From positions 1 through 64,000 of the forward strand of contig VCJN01000208.1 in the NCBI GenBank assembly GCA_006384855.1: a stretch of DNA of 64,000 nt, written 5' to 3'. The position numbers and the translations under genes were made by a program. Positions 35,108-46,923 of this stretch are shown in pieces. Within the stretch, counting starts at the first letter, position 1; each line of letters begins with the position of its first letter. The notes beneath the pieces are model-generated. The model was not told the origin of the DNA, did not search any database, and saw only the letters and a program-made list of their open reading frames with translations. Origin of the DNA: Tetraselmis striata (taxonomy: Eukaryota; Chlorophyta; Chlorodendrophyceae; Chlorodendrales; Chlorodendraceae).

Positions 35108-35827
35108 CGGTAAGTGGTTCCTCTTAACTAATGGGCCGCTGCCAGTACTGCTTCCGGTGCCGCTCAATTAGGGGTTTGTTACCGGATACCCGTAATACGA
35201 CGGGTACCTTATCCTACGGCGGGCCGCGGGCACGTCGTCGCGTCGCCAGGCACTAGCCCTTACATACTTACTGCCATATATGTGACAGCCACGCTGTGCA
35301 AAATGACGTGCGAGGGGGGGGGGGGGTCGACGGGGGCGGACGGCGCCTCGCGCGGGCTGATGGTGAGCTGCGCCGAGCGCTGATCCGCAGCTGCAGGATG
35401 CCCCCCCGGGGGGCGAGGAGGGGCTGTAACAGCAAGGTTATTGTGTGACGCCCCTGGCCGGTGTGACGCCCCGCTTGTTGTTAGCTGTTGCCCCAGCCAC
35501 GGCCAAACCTCGTTCGCGCCGAGCAGGCGCGCGACTGTTCGCTGATCCAGGCCGGTCGAACATCGTACGCAAGTGCCGCGCGGAAGCGCCAGGCTGGCGA
35601 TGACTAGCTGACCGGCCGGCTGATGCGTGCAGCGCGCGCTGATGGAGGGCGAGTACAAAGTACTGAAATCATCCGAGTTTTTCCTACAGGGCAGTCGTAG
35701 TGGTGCTCATATCATCGTCATTTAGGCATACTAGCGCGTATTGTTGAAGTACTGCGCCGCGCCGCGGAGCATATCGCGATAAATACGAGGGTCGGCTGTG
35801 CAGGTAGCGACTACATGTACGATGTTT
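35108..35827. other. Intergenic stretch
   Basis: No gene is recognised here. G13 lies at 35314-35326. A minus-strand frame (35658-35260) is interrupted by proline runs and shows no motif. Confidence 0.4.
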
Positions 35828-36053
35828 TTTTCGCCCCCGGGAGAGGACTGGCACCAGTGAAACCCTTGCGGCGTCTCTACGACGGCCCTTTAGGCGGCAA
35901 TCCAGTTACGGAAAGCCCTGGGTAGGCGACGCTCCGTTATAGCCATCAAGCAAATTGCCGAAGCATTCTGCAAGACTAATTAGGGGCTAGTGACGGAATT
36001 TCCAACACTGTTGGATCACCATCTAAAACACTGCCATCAAAATACCCGGCACG
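35828..36053 (-). mobile_element. 3' end of the APE-type LINE family, 5'-truncated copy
   Basis: Read on the minus strand, this matches 26840-27060 closely, from GTGCCGGGTATTTTGATGGC through CACTGGTGCCAGTCC to the CCCGGGGGCGAAAAAAA end. Only the last 225 bp or so is present, which is typical of aborted reverse transcription at insertion. Confidence 0.8.
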
Positions 36054-36466
36054 ATGCTTGTGCTGCTGGCGGTCTTGGCGGACGGAACGCCGGCGCAAGC
36101 GGGTTGCGGTTAATACCATTACCCTGTAGTACATCTGCGGTCCCAGTCGCCTCCTATAGACTTCACCCCCGACTTTCCTACTGCCTCGTCCGGATATGCT
36201 GTGTGTATGTATATATATATAACACGATTATTATGCAACACGGGTCGCGTCGGCATCGTCATTAACGGAATTTGATTCGATACTACTATTAATACTCCGC
36301 GGGCCGCGCTCCGAACAAGAGCGTCGCCCTCTAAGATGCTGTAGCTCGCTAAACCAGCATCACACCACCGGTTCCGGCCAGCAGGGCACTGCGGAGGAGC
36401 AACCATCAGCCGGCAACCGACAGGGGAAGGAAGGTCTTGAAGTTTCGGGTTTGGGAACGGGAGGGT

Positions 36467-36985
36467 TTACCGGCTGCGGTCTACTACGTGCGGCGGTGGA
36501 CCCCGTACGCCGCAAGCTCCTAAGCGGTCATGTGGCGGTGGCGGCTCCATATCACGCGGCGCCCTAACGCCCTTGCGCCTATTGCTCGGGGTGCACAGAG
36601 GTATGTCACACTCCGGGCACTTCCAGTAGATCCAATCCACGTTGTCGTCGTCAACACGGCACATAGTGCAGCGAACGGACTTATTGGCATTGTTGTTGCC
36701 GGGGCGTTTGCCGAGTTGTCGCGGTCGGACGGAACAGTAGCGGCGGCGAAACGCGACGGAGGCATGGCGGTCGGACCAGCGTGGTTCGGCCCAGGGACAC
36801 CAAGGACCGCCGACGCTGCGACCATGGCACTGCCGGAGATGTCCCGGAGTCACGTGAGGTCCTGGGCATGGCGGAGCTTGCCTCGAGGCCGGGACGGGGC
36901 TGGAAGGCAGGGCTGAACGACCTGCATGGCGCAGGTCAGTCAGCCGTTGTTGTGATATTTCAATAAAAAACGAATTCTGATTCAA
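36467..36985 (-). pseudogene. Fragment with a piggyBac-like C-terminal Cys cluster
   Basis: The frame includes RCTMCRVDDDN..WKCPECDIPLC, a CxxC, CxxC, C pattern like the cysteine-rich DNA-binding end of piggyBac-type transposases. The stretch before it is basic (SVRPRQLGKRPGNN). No catalytic part is visible upstream, so this would be a 3' remnant. Another zinc-ribbon family is possible. Confidence 0.4.
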
Positions 36986-37689
36986 TAGCTAGACGCAATC
37001 GCACGGCCGCGCCGCCCACACGCGTCGACATAATCATCACATGCCCACGACATATCATCCAGGCAAGGTATTGGACGAGTGCTGGGTGGTATGGGAGTCA
37101 TACGGCCCACGACGGGCGGCTACACGGCATTTAAGCGGAATAGGTTGTCTCATGGTGAATCGGTGGGTTGGGAATGGTGGCCGCTTTCCACTGACCGATC
37201 AGCCGACCCGATCGGTCCCGGACCAACTTAAGTATCCTATTTGGGGACCTTTGGACTTCCCCTGACGCCCTGGTGGTCATCATGCCAGTTCTGCCCATAG
37301 TACTGGACCCATACTTTCTGTTGCATATATACAACATTTGTTGTATATGTACAACATATCCGGACGAGGGACTAGTGTTAAGCGCAGTTCTGCCGTTAAT
37401 TACGATGGGACCCGTCTCCGCCCGCCGCCTGCCACGCAGGGGGGGCACGCGGGCGATCGGAGGACATGCTCGTGACAAGGCGTCACGGCCGGCAGCCACC
37501 CGGCCGTCCGAGGCGCAGGAGACGGTGTGCTCGTGCCGTTTGCACACTAGGCGTGGCGCGGGCGGGCGCATGGTCGATGCCGCATGGAGCAGCAGGCGTT
37601 GACTGCGCTGTCCGTGGTCGTCCCGGTTTTTCGATTCTGGCAGTACTTTATGCAGGATGTCCGATGCCGGCGTCGTTCCCGGTCACCTC

Positions 37690-38185
37690 CCCATCCCGAC
37701 CCCTCAGCCCAAGCCCCAACCCCGCCCCCAACCCCGCAGCAACACCACCGCCGGCGGGCATTCCCGAGTCACCCGCAGCACCGTCCGAGGCAGCTTCACA
37801 ACACTTGTGAGATACCTATCTTCGCCCGTCGGTCCGCACTTATTCACGGTGATGACTCCGCATGAGCGCCGCTCGCCATGGTCCAAGCCGCACCCCTATG
37901 CCCCCCTTTCCCCAACCACACCCGCTCCCCTCCCCAACCCCGCAGCCACACCACCGCCGGCGCGCATCCCCGAGTCACCCGCGGCGGCACCGCCGTCCGA
38001 GGCAGCTTCACAGCACCTATCTTCGCCAGTCGGTCCGCACTCCACGGTGATGACTCCGCATGCGCGCCACCCGCCATGGTCCAAGCCGCATCTCTATGCC
38101 CCCCTTTCCCCAACCACACCCGCTCCCCTTCCCAATCCCGCAGCCACACCACCGCCGGCGCGCATTCCCGAGTCACAAAAAGTGA
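37690..38185 (+). repeat. Tandem repeat of about 200 bp
   Basis: The segment with CCGCAGC(A/C)ACACCACCGCC, ATTCCCGAGTCAC and CAGCTTCACA recurs at about 37737, 37942 and 38141, giving periods of about 205 and 199 bp. It includes CCATGGTCCAAGCCGCA. Pro-rich frames run through it on the plus strand, but copies shift frame, so coding is doubtful. Confidence 0.7.
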
Positions 38186-38689
38186 TAGTGACAAATGACA
38201 AATTCACCATAAGGGTAGTCAATGAAAGGTCACATCCGGCTGACACGGGCCAGAATGAGTAGCACAATCAGATCGGCACATAGCGCGAAAGCACAGAACG
38301 CAAAGCATCACCATCGCCACGGGGCAGGACGGAACAGTTGATTCCGAAGCGTATGCCGCGCCGAAAGCAACGAAGTCAGACCAAATAAAAGGCCATTCAC
38401 GCCTTTCACAGCAGTGCCAATACTCCTCTCGAGTAGCCATACGAATCGTACCAAACATCGGGGACACGGTCGGCAGACGGTTTAACATATTTATTTTCTG
38501 ATAAGAAGCAATTGCTACGAAAGCAGTGTATACGACTTAGTTAGGAATAAGGTCAAATGTCTCCATGTTGCCACTGATCGCAGGTAGAAGGCACAGTGTC
38601 ATCAGAAGCCAAAAGTGGAGAGCGAGGGCTCAGTCGTGCCTCGCACCAATAGAGGAGGCGATTTAAGGGGTAGCCTCAGCCGGAGCCAG
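38186..38689. other. Stretch before the Dualen-like element
   Basis: No gene is seen here. The reverse-transcriptase frame of the next element begins abruptly near 38690, which marks its 5' truncation point. Confidence 0.4.
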
Positions 38690-38699
38690 TGCTCTCGGC

Positions 38700-39165
38700 A
38701 AAAACCAACCGTATAAAATCCTTGGGGTCCCCACCACAATGACACTTAACTTTACGGCGCACCACTCCGATCTGCTCCGTGAACTCCGACCCATAGGCCG
38801 GGCTATCTCCGCACTACGCCTCTCCTCCACCAGGAAGACCCGTATAGTCGAGTCCCTCATGAAGGGGAAGCTTTTCTCACTACAACTAGGCCACTTCTCC
38901 ACGGAACAACTCCGCCAATTCGACGCCGCCCTCTGCACGGGTTACCGCAACGCTGTGTCCGCCACGAAGTCCCTTCCGCGACAAGCCTTGCAACGCCCCC
39001 TAGACCAACTTGACCTCGGCTTCCCCTCCATCCGGGCCAAAGCAGCCTCAATGGCAGCGGAACACGTAAGGAACACGCTAACCGTACCCGGCCTAAGGGG
39101 GGACATATATAGGGCCCACATCAAAGACACGGTCGCCAGATACGCCAAGTGGCCGGAGGAATGCA
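38700..39165 (+). pseudogene. Reverse transcriptase, thumb and connection part
   Basis: The frame starts YKILGVPTTMTLNFTAHH, the usual YxxLG region after the palm. It continues with RKTRIVESLMKGKLFS, FDAALCTGYRNAV and LDLGFPSIRAKAASMAAEHV, which is the pattern of the C-terminal side of LINE RTs. The fingers and palm with the YxDD box are missing by truncation. A frame at 39149 with FADDTH is out of order and I do not take it as the RT box. Confidence 0.7.
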
Positions 39166-39949
39166 CAACATCCTCTCACTCCTACCCGGCACTGCGGGGT
39201 ACTCGTACGCCTTCGCCGACGACACACACCTCGCCACCTCCATCCGCGAGGCCTTCAACTACCGGCACGGGGCCACGAAGGCAACAACACGGACCAAACT
39301 CTCGGAACACCTACCCCCCGCTGATAGGACCGCCACGTACAAGCAATACAAAGCCAAACCTAAAACCCCGGCAATTATGCGCAGGATGGCCCCGCTCTGG
39401 GCAGTCGGCCTTGAGACCTGGGGAGACGCCCTGGCAACCCACCGACGAAACGACGCCCCCATATACCGCCTTAAAACGGTCGCAGAGATTACCAGAGCCG
39501 CCCCCACCCATACCCCAGCCGCCATCATATCCGCCCTCCCGAAGTCATTACATACGCTATCGCAAATCCTCACCCTACCAAGAGGTACCGTACCCCCGCC
39601 GCGCTACCACTCCCCCGACACGCGTCGGCTCCCCGCGCACAACACATGGTTATCTGTCCTTCCGCGCACCGCATGCCGCCCACAACTCGGCCCGCCGGTC
39701 CTACACCCCCAGCGCGCCCCAGCCCAGGCCCGCACGGCCCAATTCCGCACGCAACCCCTCACAGTCCACGCAACCCCCCTGCCAGCCAGCGACGTGACCC
39801 GCATCGCCTCCACAGCCCGAGGACCAGATGGCGTCAACCAATACCTCGTCCATTGGGCCCCAGAAATCCTCAACCTTGCGGAAATCAACGCCCAAAAGCA
39901 CATGGGCTTCACCCCGGCCTCGTGCACACCCACCACACAAGACTGCCCT

Positions 39950-40200
39950 CCGTCACGAGAAGTAAAAAAACGCCGGTCGACGTCACTGTACCCACTGCCA
40001 CCTCCCAGCTGCAGGCATCGTCTGGAACTGCCCAGTCACAGGGTGCCATAACATGGTCCGCCCCGCTTGCGTCCTCGCCACGGATGCCATGTGTGCCAAA
40101 TGCGTCCTTAGAACCAACCATGACGACACGACCCACCTTTTCGAGGTCGAATGGGAACTAGCCTGGCGACTAGCCGAATCCATTATGGATACGAAATCCT
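39950..40200 (+). pseudogene. Cys-cluster domain of the LINE
   Basis: In frame 3 the sequence reads CTHCHLPAAGIVWNCPVTGC, then HNMVRPACVLATDAMCAKC and LRTNHDDTTHLFEVEW before a stop. The CxxC...C..C...C...CxxC spacing is like a PHD or RING-type zinc fold. It sits between the RT and the methyltransferase-like domain. I cannot name the family. Confidence 0.45.
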
Positions 40201-40215
40201 GACCGCGCGCACTCA

Positions 40216-40974
40216 ATGCAAGCCCTCGCATTCGAACCACACTCGAAACCCCGGAATTCCCCCCCGCTCAACCGACCGCGTGGCACCTCCCCCAAACACC
40301 AAGTGGAAATTAGACTCGCCACCATCAATCCGGACCTGGACTCCCTGCCTACGGGGGAATTCTACTTCAGCGTCCGGGACACACACCAACTAGTGCTCCA
40401 CAAGCCGGACGGCACAGCCTCCCATACCCTCGACCGCGGAAGGGTCGAACACCTCCACTTTCTCTTCAGACCGGACCGAACAAACAAGACGTTTGCAGAG
40501 GAGGTTTATGCGCTCCTGGGCAGAGTGGGTACACTTACGAGTGCCGACGACAATTCCAAACACCAAATCCAAAGAAACATATGGGCCACGGATGACCGCT
40601 TTACACTGGCAATCATGAACGCCCTCCATGCCCGCACAGAACTTTTCAGCGACCCCCTCAACAAGTCGATCTACACCTCCCAATACCATAGTATGTACCC
40701 CGAAGATGTAGTTTTCGGCGCTAGACCCCCCAACGACGTGTACTTGTGGGCTGAAACGTCCCTCGCCAACCCCGAATACGATGACAAATGTATGATGAAA
40801 GCGGTGCAACACGCTCTCCGTAGCGTGCACGCTCAAAGGCACGAGTCTACCGCCGCGGTGCTCATCCTCTCCGAGTGGATAGACGCATCCTACAAGAAAG
40901 CTCATCTCCTCAACCACCCCCAGAAATTATGCGAGCTCCCCGCGGACCTCACCAAATCCCGGTCCCCAGACTAA
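40216..40974 (+). pseudogene. PCIF1-like (N6-adenine-type) methyltransferase domain in a LINE
   Basis: The frame has 252 codons. Signatures in order: FTLAIMNALHARTELFSDPLN, YHSMYPEDVVFGA, YLWAETSLANPEYDDKCM, TAAVLILSEW and YKKAHLLNHPQKLCELPADL. In PCIF1-type methyltransferases the same order is seen as (E/S)xPLN, YxSxFxxxxxxFG, ANPPF and a hydrophobic strand ending in (P/S)(E/D)W. Here the catalytic box NPPF is NPEY (Asn at 40768). The domain stands between RT and RNase H and shares frame 1 with the RNase H, so it looks like part of the same polyprotein. Activity and substrate are unknown. The family link is my pattern recognition and has not been searched. Confidence 0.5.
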
Positions 40975-41289
40975 CACACCGAGACAGCCCCGAACAAGGA
41001 CCTCGGCACCAAATGGCCGGTGGGAGTGTGCTTGGTGGCTTCCGCCCCCGACCTCGCAAACGTCAACGCAGCGGAAGCTTCGACCAAGATGTCGGCTGCC
41101 CTCAGGGTCTTGTACCCCGGCCGCACGCCGCACTTCCACCTTAACACCACCCAACGACCAATGGGCTCGGACGCAACAAGTGTAGCAACATCATGCCCCC
41201 ATCTTCTGTGACCGCCTCGCGACTGGCGGATACCACCCGCCGCACAGGACCTCCGCCCATTGACGTCACCAATATCGTCCATACAACTC

Positions 41290-41775
41290 CTAGAACGACG
41301 GCACGACCCGAAACGCTTTACATACACCGACGGCTCCCGCATCCACCGCGGCGGAGCGGTGGGAATCGGTGCCGGGGTCTACACGCCGGGCAATAAACCA
41401 ATCGCAGTGGGAGTGGACGCGGATAATATTCGCCGCACCATCACCAGAGCCGAACTGGCCGCCATATCGGTGGCACTCGAGTCTGACCTACCGAAGCACA
41501 TCCTCTCAGATAGCGCGGTCTCCCTTCACCTAATAGAGCGCATGATGTACCGGCCGGTCACCTTACGACGCCACGCTCACAAAATACTCCTCGAACATAT
41601 AGCTAGTACGCCAACTCCGACACCGAGCGGATTTGGGACTCCGAACCATCCTCCATAAGGTCAAAGCCCATATTGGGGTCGAAGGAAACGAACAAGCCGA
41701 CACCACCGCCGGTGAAATAGCCAACGGGACAATCCCACCTGACACTATCGTAATTGTAGGCGCAACTCCCGAACC
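41290..41775 (+). pseudogene. RNase H domain of the LINE
   Basis: Catalytic residues in order: Asp in FTYTDGSRI, Glu in TRAELAAISVAL, Asp in HILSDSAVSLHLI, and after a one-base shift near 41640 the HKVKAHIGVEGNEQADTTA box with the last Asp. This is a complete RNase H1-type set. The shift and a stop near 41792 break the frame. RNase H removes the RNA strand during reverse transcription. Confidence 0.8.
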
Positions 41776-41784
41776 ACCGATGAC

Positions 41785-42117
41785 GTGTGGCTGAACCCAT
41801 GCCAAAGCGCGCCGACCACCACTCACACCCCCCACAACTTGAAAGCCGCCCTCCGGAAACACGCCAACGCTACAGTAGGCTGCGACGCCTCCGACGAAAC
41901 CCTGCACTCCCACCTCATAGACCAGGCGTTGGCCACAGGTGTAATGCCGGACCTCGTCAACCCCTCGGACATCACCACCTCGGAAAGAATCCACATGCTG
42001 GAATTCATGTGGGGAACACACTCAAGCCGAATGAGACGCAAAGGCCAGCCGTCCTTCACATGCGGGAAATGCGGACAACACCTCAGCAATGGTCACATGG
42101 CAGGCAATTGCCCCTAA
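41785..42117 (+). pseudogene. CCHC zinc-knuckle segment of the LINE
   Basis: The segment ends in CGKCGQHLSNGHMAGNCP, a Cx2Cx7Hx4C knuckle, preceded by MRRKGQPSFT. A TAA follows directly and the next segment starts in the same frame, so one substitution separates the two. Such knuckles lie just before the restriction-like endonuclease in this LINE type and bind nucleic acid. Confidence 0.75.
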
Positions 42118-42921
42118 ATGGCCGGCCTAAAGACAGACCGGCACAATAGCAAGCTTAAACTCCTCCTCAACGGGCTGGAAGTCCTAAACGGCGGTCGCTG
42201 GCACGTACTATCCACGGACGCGGGCAACAAACCTGTGGCTGACTTCTCCTCCCCCAACAGAGACTCCATGATCTCTGACCTAACCGACCGAATCACACAC
42301 AGAGTCCCGTGCATCAGCATCCCCGACCGCCTAGTGGACTCCCAAGAAGGGGAAACCGAAGGTCCCAGCGCCGCCCAAGCACCCACCATGCTCCCCAGGA
42401 CCATGCTACCCCTTTACCTCCGCCCTAAACACTGCAAACCGGACGCAGTACGCATCGTCGGATTTGACTGGGACCCGGCTACCGAAACCACATCTCCCAA
42501 CACCAATCCCAGAGCAGTCCCCAAAATACAGATAATCGAATTCAAATACTGTACTGATCTCAATCATGCCACCGTGCGCGCTCTCATCCGCGAAAAATAC
42601 TAACACATGGTGAGCGCCCTACGTCAACAAGGATGGCAGTGTCCGATTGAAATCATTTCCGTCATCCTCAGCCGCAGCGGCACCATGCACAAACTCACAC
42701 TAGAAGCCATCCATAGCCTCACGGTCCTCCGCCCCAAGAAGCAACTCCCGGACAAACCCCCTCCGTCTACCAGCGCCGCTGCAATCCGCCTCTGTAGGAA
42801 ACTCCAACGACACTCAATCGGATGGCTACATACTCTCCTCCGCATATCCCGACAGTCCCTCAAACCTGCCATGTCCAACCTCAGTACCTCCCACACACCC
42901 CGCACCCACACCCACCGTTAA
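42118..42921 (+). pseudogene. Restriction-like endonuclease domain of the LINE
   Basis: The sequence reads VRIVGFDWDPATE, then KIQIIEFKYCTDLNH, then after one in-frame TAA (42601-42603) HMVSALRQQGWQC, ISVILSRSGTMH and a tail. The Asp...Glu-x-Lys pairing (GFDWDP and IEFK) and the hydrophobic strand with SGT after it match the C-terminal endonuclease of RLE-type LINEs, which nicks the target DNA. The single stop is the only break over 260 codons. Confidence 0.65.
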
Positions 42922-43704
42922 CATACACGCTTTCCGCAGACCACCGTACACGACAACCCCGCCACGGCAGGGGGGGACGATACCAAGCGGCATGGAAGGC
43001 GGAGGGGCGCGGGCGATAAGGAGGAGGGCCGGAAGCTGCATCCGTAATCCCTTGGGTTCCCACATCGGTTGGATAAAGCAGGTCCTAAAAGCAACTCGGC
43101 TTGGGCAGTGGAGAGCAACAAGTCAGCACGTTGTAAATCAATTTCAATTTCAATTTATCGGCAATAGTGTTGCGAGCAGATTGTTGCAGGTGAGTCGGCT
43201 ACTCACACTCGACTGTGTCAATCGGGTTGACATCGAACGAGTCCCATGGGGTAGCTTATAAACCACTGTTGGGGCCAATTACTAGGAGACCGGTAGCATT
43301 GGCAGTCGCCGTAGACACATCATCGCTCACGAGGCGAGAGTAGAATGGAAGGGCTCTCCCATTAGAAGCAGTCGAGCCATATGGCCAGAATTTCCCAAGC
43401 CGGCGGCATATGTGGCTATTACCACTGTCTACCGAGGGAAAGTAGTTACCACCAAATAGGAATATCCCAAAATGGAATAATAAGAGTGCCAGTAGCACCC
43501 CGAGCTGTCATATGTCTGGGCACATCATCTATCATCATGAAAGGAGGATTGATCCAACAATTGTAAAGGGACCAATCATGATGCAAGGAGTTCAGTCAGA
43601 GGTACCAGGGCGCCAATATTGAGAAATAAAAATCTGATGCATTTAGCATTGAGATTCCAGCTAACAGATCAGCATAATGGGGACCCCATCTGGCATCTAA
43701 CATA

Positions 43705-44239
43705 TCATAATATATGTTTCAGCATCCAGTTACTACTGTCCTTGCATTTACTTATTTTATCGGCAGTAGTGATATTGTCTTTCTTGGGCTCCCAATTGAG
43801 TCCCAAGGCTATCTTGTACTTGACACAAAGCTGATGCGGCTCAATAGCGAGATCATGAATTAGCAATGACTCACTGCCTCTTCCCACCGTCCACAAGATA
43901 TTATGGTTATTAGTCTGGATAAGCACCAAGGCGCCCACACTACGAACGGTGAATAAGGATAGAGTAGCGCGAATTATGCCAGCTAGCTATGCATAGCATG
44001 TAGAGGACTGGTGCCCATAGCCACAGAGTGAAGAACCCATGTGAAATTCACCGATTTGAAGAATCAGAAATGCATTTCATAATGCCACCCCAGCCCATAT
44101 CAATTACATCAGTCTCTAGTTTCACGGCCACCACATGATTTCTGTCCCAAAGTGACCTACGCAAGAGGTGCGCTTCATGCCACCCCAGAAACGGAGCTAA
44201 CCCGGAGTCTTGGGTAAGAGTGTCACCCAAGAAGACCAA
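43705..44239 (-). pseudogene. RNase H part of the DIRS-type element
   Basis: LETDVIDMGWGGIMK (44140-44090) is the first catalytic box (TDAS..GWG in active copies). ALVLIQTNNHNILW and LGLNWEPKKDNITTADKIS (43930-43750) give the later Asp and the last box. It follows the RT in the same direction with frame breaks between. A last open stretch (43498-43256) carries FWPYGSTASNGRALPFYSR, as seen just before the recombinase in such elements. Confidence 0.65.
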
Positions 44240-44458
44240 GACTGCGCAGGCTGCGCGATGTATAGATGCCGGATATAGAGATGGGCCACATGACCCAATG
44301 CCAACGTCATATAGGTAGCATGACCAACAGTGCTTTGCCAGAGATCTAATCGACAGTCACTCTCCCACGATGGGAGTGTAATAAATTTTAGATGCCATCC
44401 TGAAGCCGGCCTCATCTGTCATGTGCTGGAACTTAAGATTTTTCATCACATGAGTCCA

Positions 44459-45190
44459 CTATAAACCCAAATGTATCAAACTATGTACATGAGTACTTGT
44501 ACTCTTTTCCAGAATAATAGGACACATGCCAGCCGATTTAAAATCAGCCATAATAGAGACAGCCAATGCACTGGCTTCAACTAGAGTAGCAGCAGAAAAT
44601 AGGAAGTCGTCCAGCCGATAATATGGCAGCACCTGAATGCCACTGCGGCGCCAGTAATGGACCAACTCTGACATTTTAGTCTTTATGCAGACAAAAGGCG
44701 CCGGTTTCAAGCAGGTCAAAGCAAAGAGTATCACAGACGTATTTTCCTTTCCATTGGAAGGCAACGTAGGCTTAAGAATCATGTTGTAACTCAATGTGGC
44801 CGAAGCCACTTTAAGGTCAAAGGAAACCATTTGATCGCCCAAAGCCAAGATGGCTTTCAGATCAGAGAGGCCCTCAAACTTGAATTTTGGGCACTCAACG
44901 GCATCATGAACATGTTTCTTACTAATGATAAGCCTCAGTTTATCAGCACGAGCTTTAGGGATAGGACCCAGCGGGCTGATGAAAGCCGGTCTTTTAGAGA
45001 GCTGGGACATATGGCTAGGCAGCCAACAACATCTCAGAGGCGCAATCATCCACAAATCACAGTATTCATGGGTGGCTGATCTGTGATTATCAAGCACATA
45101 TATAGCCGGGGGATCAACTTTCCATTTCAAGAAGTAGCCCTGCTGAATCCAATAAAAAAACTCGGGAGGTTAAGTGACAAATTAACTGCC
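44459..45190 (-). pseudogene. DIRS-type reverse transcriptase
   Basis: The frame reads PLGPIPKARADKLRLIISKK, LGDQMVSFDLKVASATL with the first catalytic Asp, PAPFVCIKTKMSELVHYWRR and RLDDFLFSA with the catalytic DD pair. It ends at STHVHSLIHLGL. The YWR..GI......DDF pattern and the SPLG..PK start are those of DIRS/Ngaro-type RTs. It is open over 223 codons. The segment before it (FFIGFSRATS and on) is in another frame. Confidence 0.75.
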
Positions 45191-45794
45191 AGAATGAAAG
45201 CTAGTTTCTCAGAGTTCTCACCCCAAACGGAGGCGGTGTGCTGCCTTGCTCCAGTGCTAGGCACCAAAAGTATCACGGGACCGACCATCCATGACAGAAA
45301 CAGAACTGATGGAAACATAAATAACAAAGAGAGAAGACTGAAAATAACAACATATCAAAGATATCGTAATACTTATAACACATATGAATGGCAGCTCAAA
45401 TCCACATGATACATAAATATATATATATGTATATATCAGCAAGCTTCGAATTCAAAAACCTAAGCATAGTAAACAAAGACGTGAACATGTATACATGAAT
45501 ATAGGAAATGAACAGCAAAGAGCAAATGCATAACTATGCAAGGATCAACATATGACACTAGGAGCCAAGAGTGCGTCATCAGACAAGAAACTGCAAAAAT
45601 CATTCCAAGCCTCAAAGGCTTCCTTTACAGACTGCTACAGAAAACAGATTTTGCTTATCAAAAAACCAGTATGCTGAAGGCAGCATTGATGCCCAAAGTA
45701 TGGCATATATGTCACGCCAAATACTGTAAGGACAGCATGATCACAAAATACGCAGAATGAGAAAATATGGCTTTTCAAAAGCAGCCATTCACCC

Positions 45795-45866
45795 CTTCTA
45801 GGAGTTGGCATTCGGGCAGTTAGCCTGAAGGTGGCCAAAAGCATCACACTTATGGCAAGGGCCGAT
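45795..45866 (-). pseudogene. Gag-like CCHC knuckle of the DIRS-type element
   Basis: On the minus strand, GMIGPCHKCDAFGHLQANCP gives Cx2Cx4Hx4C, the classical retroelement zinc knuckle. The upstream stretch is Gly- and Tyr-rich in the same frame but with stops, as in a decayed gag. Confidence 0.6.
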
Positions 45867-46923
45867 CATACCACCGCCGTGAGGAGGCTGATACGAATTA
45901 TTATATCATTGCCATTATGCTGGGCTATCACAGTGACAGCCTCGACAACAACGATATTATATGGGTCGATATGGCACAATATAATCGCAACCACGACCGC
46001 AACCTCCACTATTAAGACCTCATTGATGGCCGACACCGCCACTACCTCTCTTGATAGCATCAGTCGTAGCGTGAGTTGAAGAAGCCTCAGCCATCTTACG
46101 CGCACGTTTTGACGGCGCTAGAGACATATCCGGACCACATACATCATGGCATCTCTATGTACTAGAGGCGACAGCTTCATCACAATGTTATACTTGTGAC
46201 AAACACACAGTATCATAGCCTATTATATCGCACGAAGCATATTTCTAATCAGTCCAAGAGCCGACCAGTCGGAAGTACCACGAGATACTTCTTCAGCTTC
46301 GTATGCTTATGTCAGGATATGACTCAATAAGAGCGTCAAACAGCTGCCACGCGACGAAGATGCAGCAATGCAGCATGATATGCAGCGATATGCAACAATG
46401 ATGCGATATGCAGCAATGCGGCAATGCGAGAAAGTGCCGATAATCGACTGGTCGCGAAATGCGTGTGTTTAACCAGTATCCGCTTCTTAGTAGCCCTCGA
46501 TAGGCTTGGGAAGCTCCCGAGAAAGAATCTTGGAATCCTTGTTGCACTCGCCGTCCTCCTTGCTGTCGGAGCCCGAGTCCACGCGAGCGCGCTTGGAAGC
46601 ATCGACGCTTACCGCCGGAGCCAGCTGCCTTCTTGCGTGCCCTCCGGTTGGTCCCACTCGGGCGAGCAGCAACACTTTCGTCACCGACGGAGTAGCCACG
46701 CGAGCCCCGATGTGCTTTCGGCAGTGGCCAGAAGTCAACATAGCTAATATACAGCAGCCAACGCACAAATGGAGACATGTGCTTATCTCCATGCTATCCT
46801 CTGCACGATGCGCCCTGCGCCGGCCTCCACTGCTAGATACCGCATATTTGCGCTGGACAACTGCAGGTGGGCATTCCCGCAGTAGGCAATGTTGGGTTCA
46901 TAGTCATCGTCGGCAGTATTTCC

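Larger units (their letters stand above)
38690..43160 (+). mobile_element. 5'-truncated Dualen/RandI-like LINE with methyltransferase-like domain
   Basis: Domain order along the plus strand: end of reverse transcriptase, Cys cluster, methyltransferase-like domain, RNase H, CCHC knuckle, restriction-like endonuclease, 3' UTR, and the end GTTGTAAATCAATTTCAATTT. Known Dualen/RandI elements of Chlamydomonas combine an RT with RNase H and a C-terminal restriction-like endonuclease, so the assignment follows that architecture. From 40216 to 42921 nearly everything is in frame 1, with stops at 40974, 42117 and 42603 and a short frame excursion near 41640. Decay is therefore recent. The 3' end is shared with the RT-less elements at 20.3 and 59.3 kb. 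Confidence 0.75.
43256..46110 (-). mobile_element. DIRS-type retroelement remains
   Basis: Read from right to left the segment contains a gag-like CCHC knuckle, the RT and RNase H. I see no tyrosine recombinase, so the 3' part is missing or lies beyond recognition. Left of it the Dualen-like element ends at about 43160. The GC content is lower than that of its neighbours and no G/C homopolymers occur, so it has a different history from the gene-rich parts. Confidence 0.65.

Noticed and set aside
36467..36985. Complete piggyBac element at 36-37 kb
   Set aside because: No catalytic Asp region, no TTAA-flanked inverted ends. Only a Cys cluster is visible.
39149..40051. Frame with FADDTH as the RT YxDD box, and a chromodomain reading of QYLVHWAPEILN
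   Set aside because: FADDTH lies after the thumb region and in another frame. The chromodomain match is too short to support.
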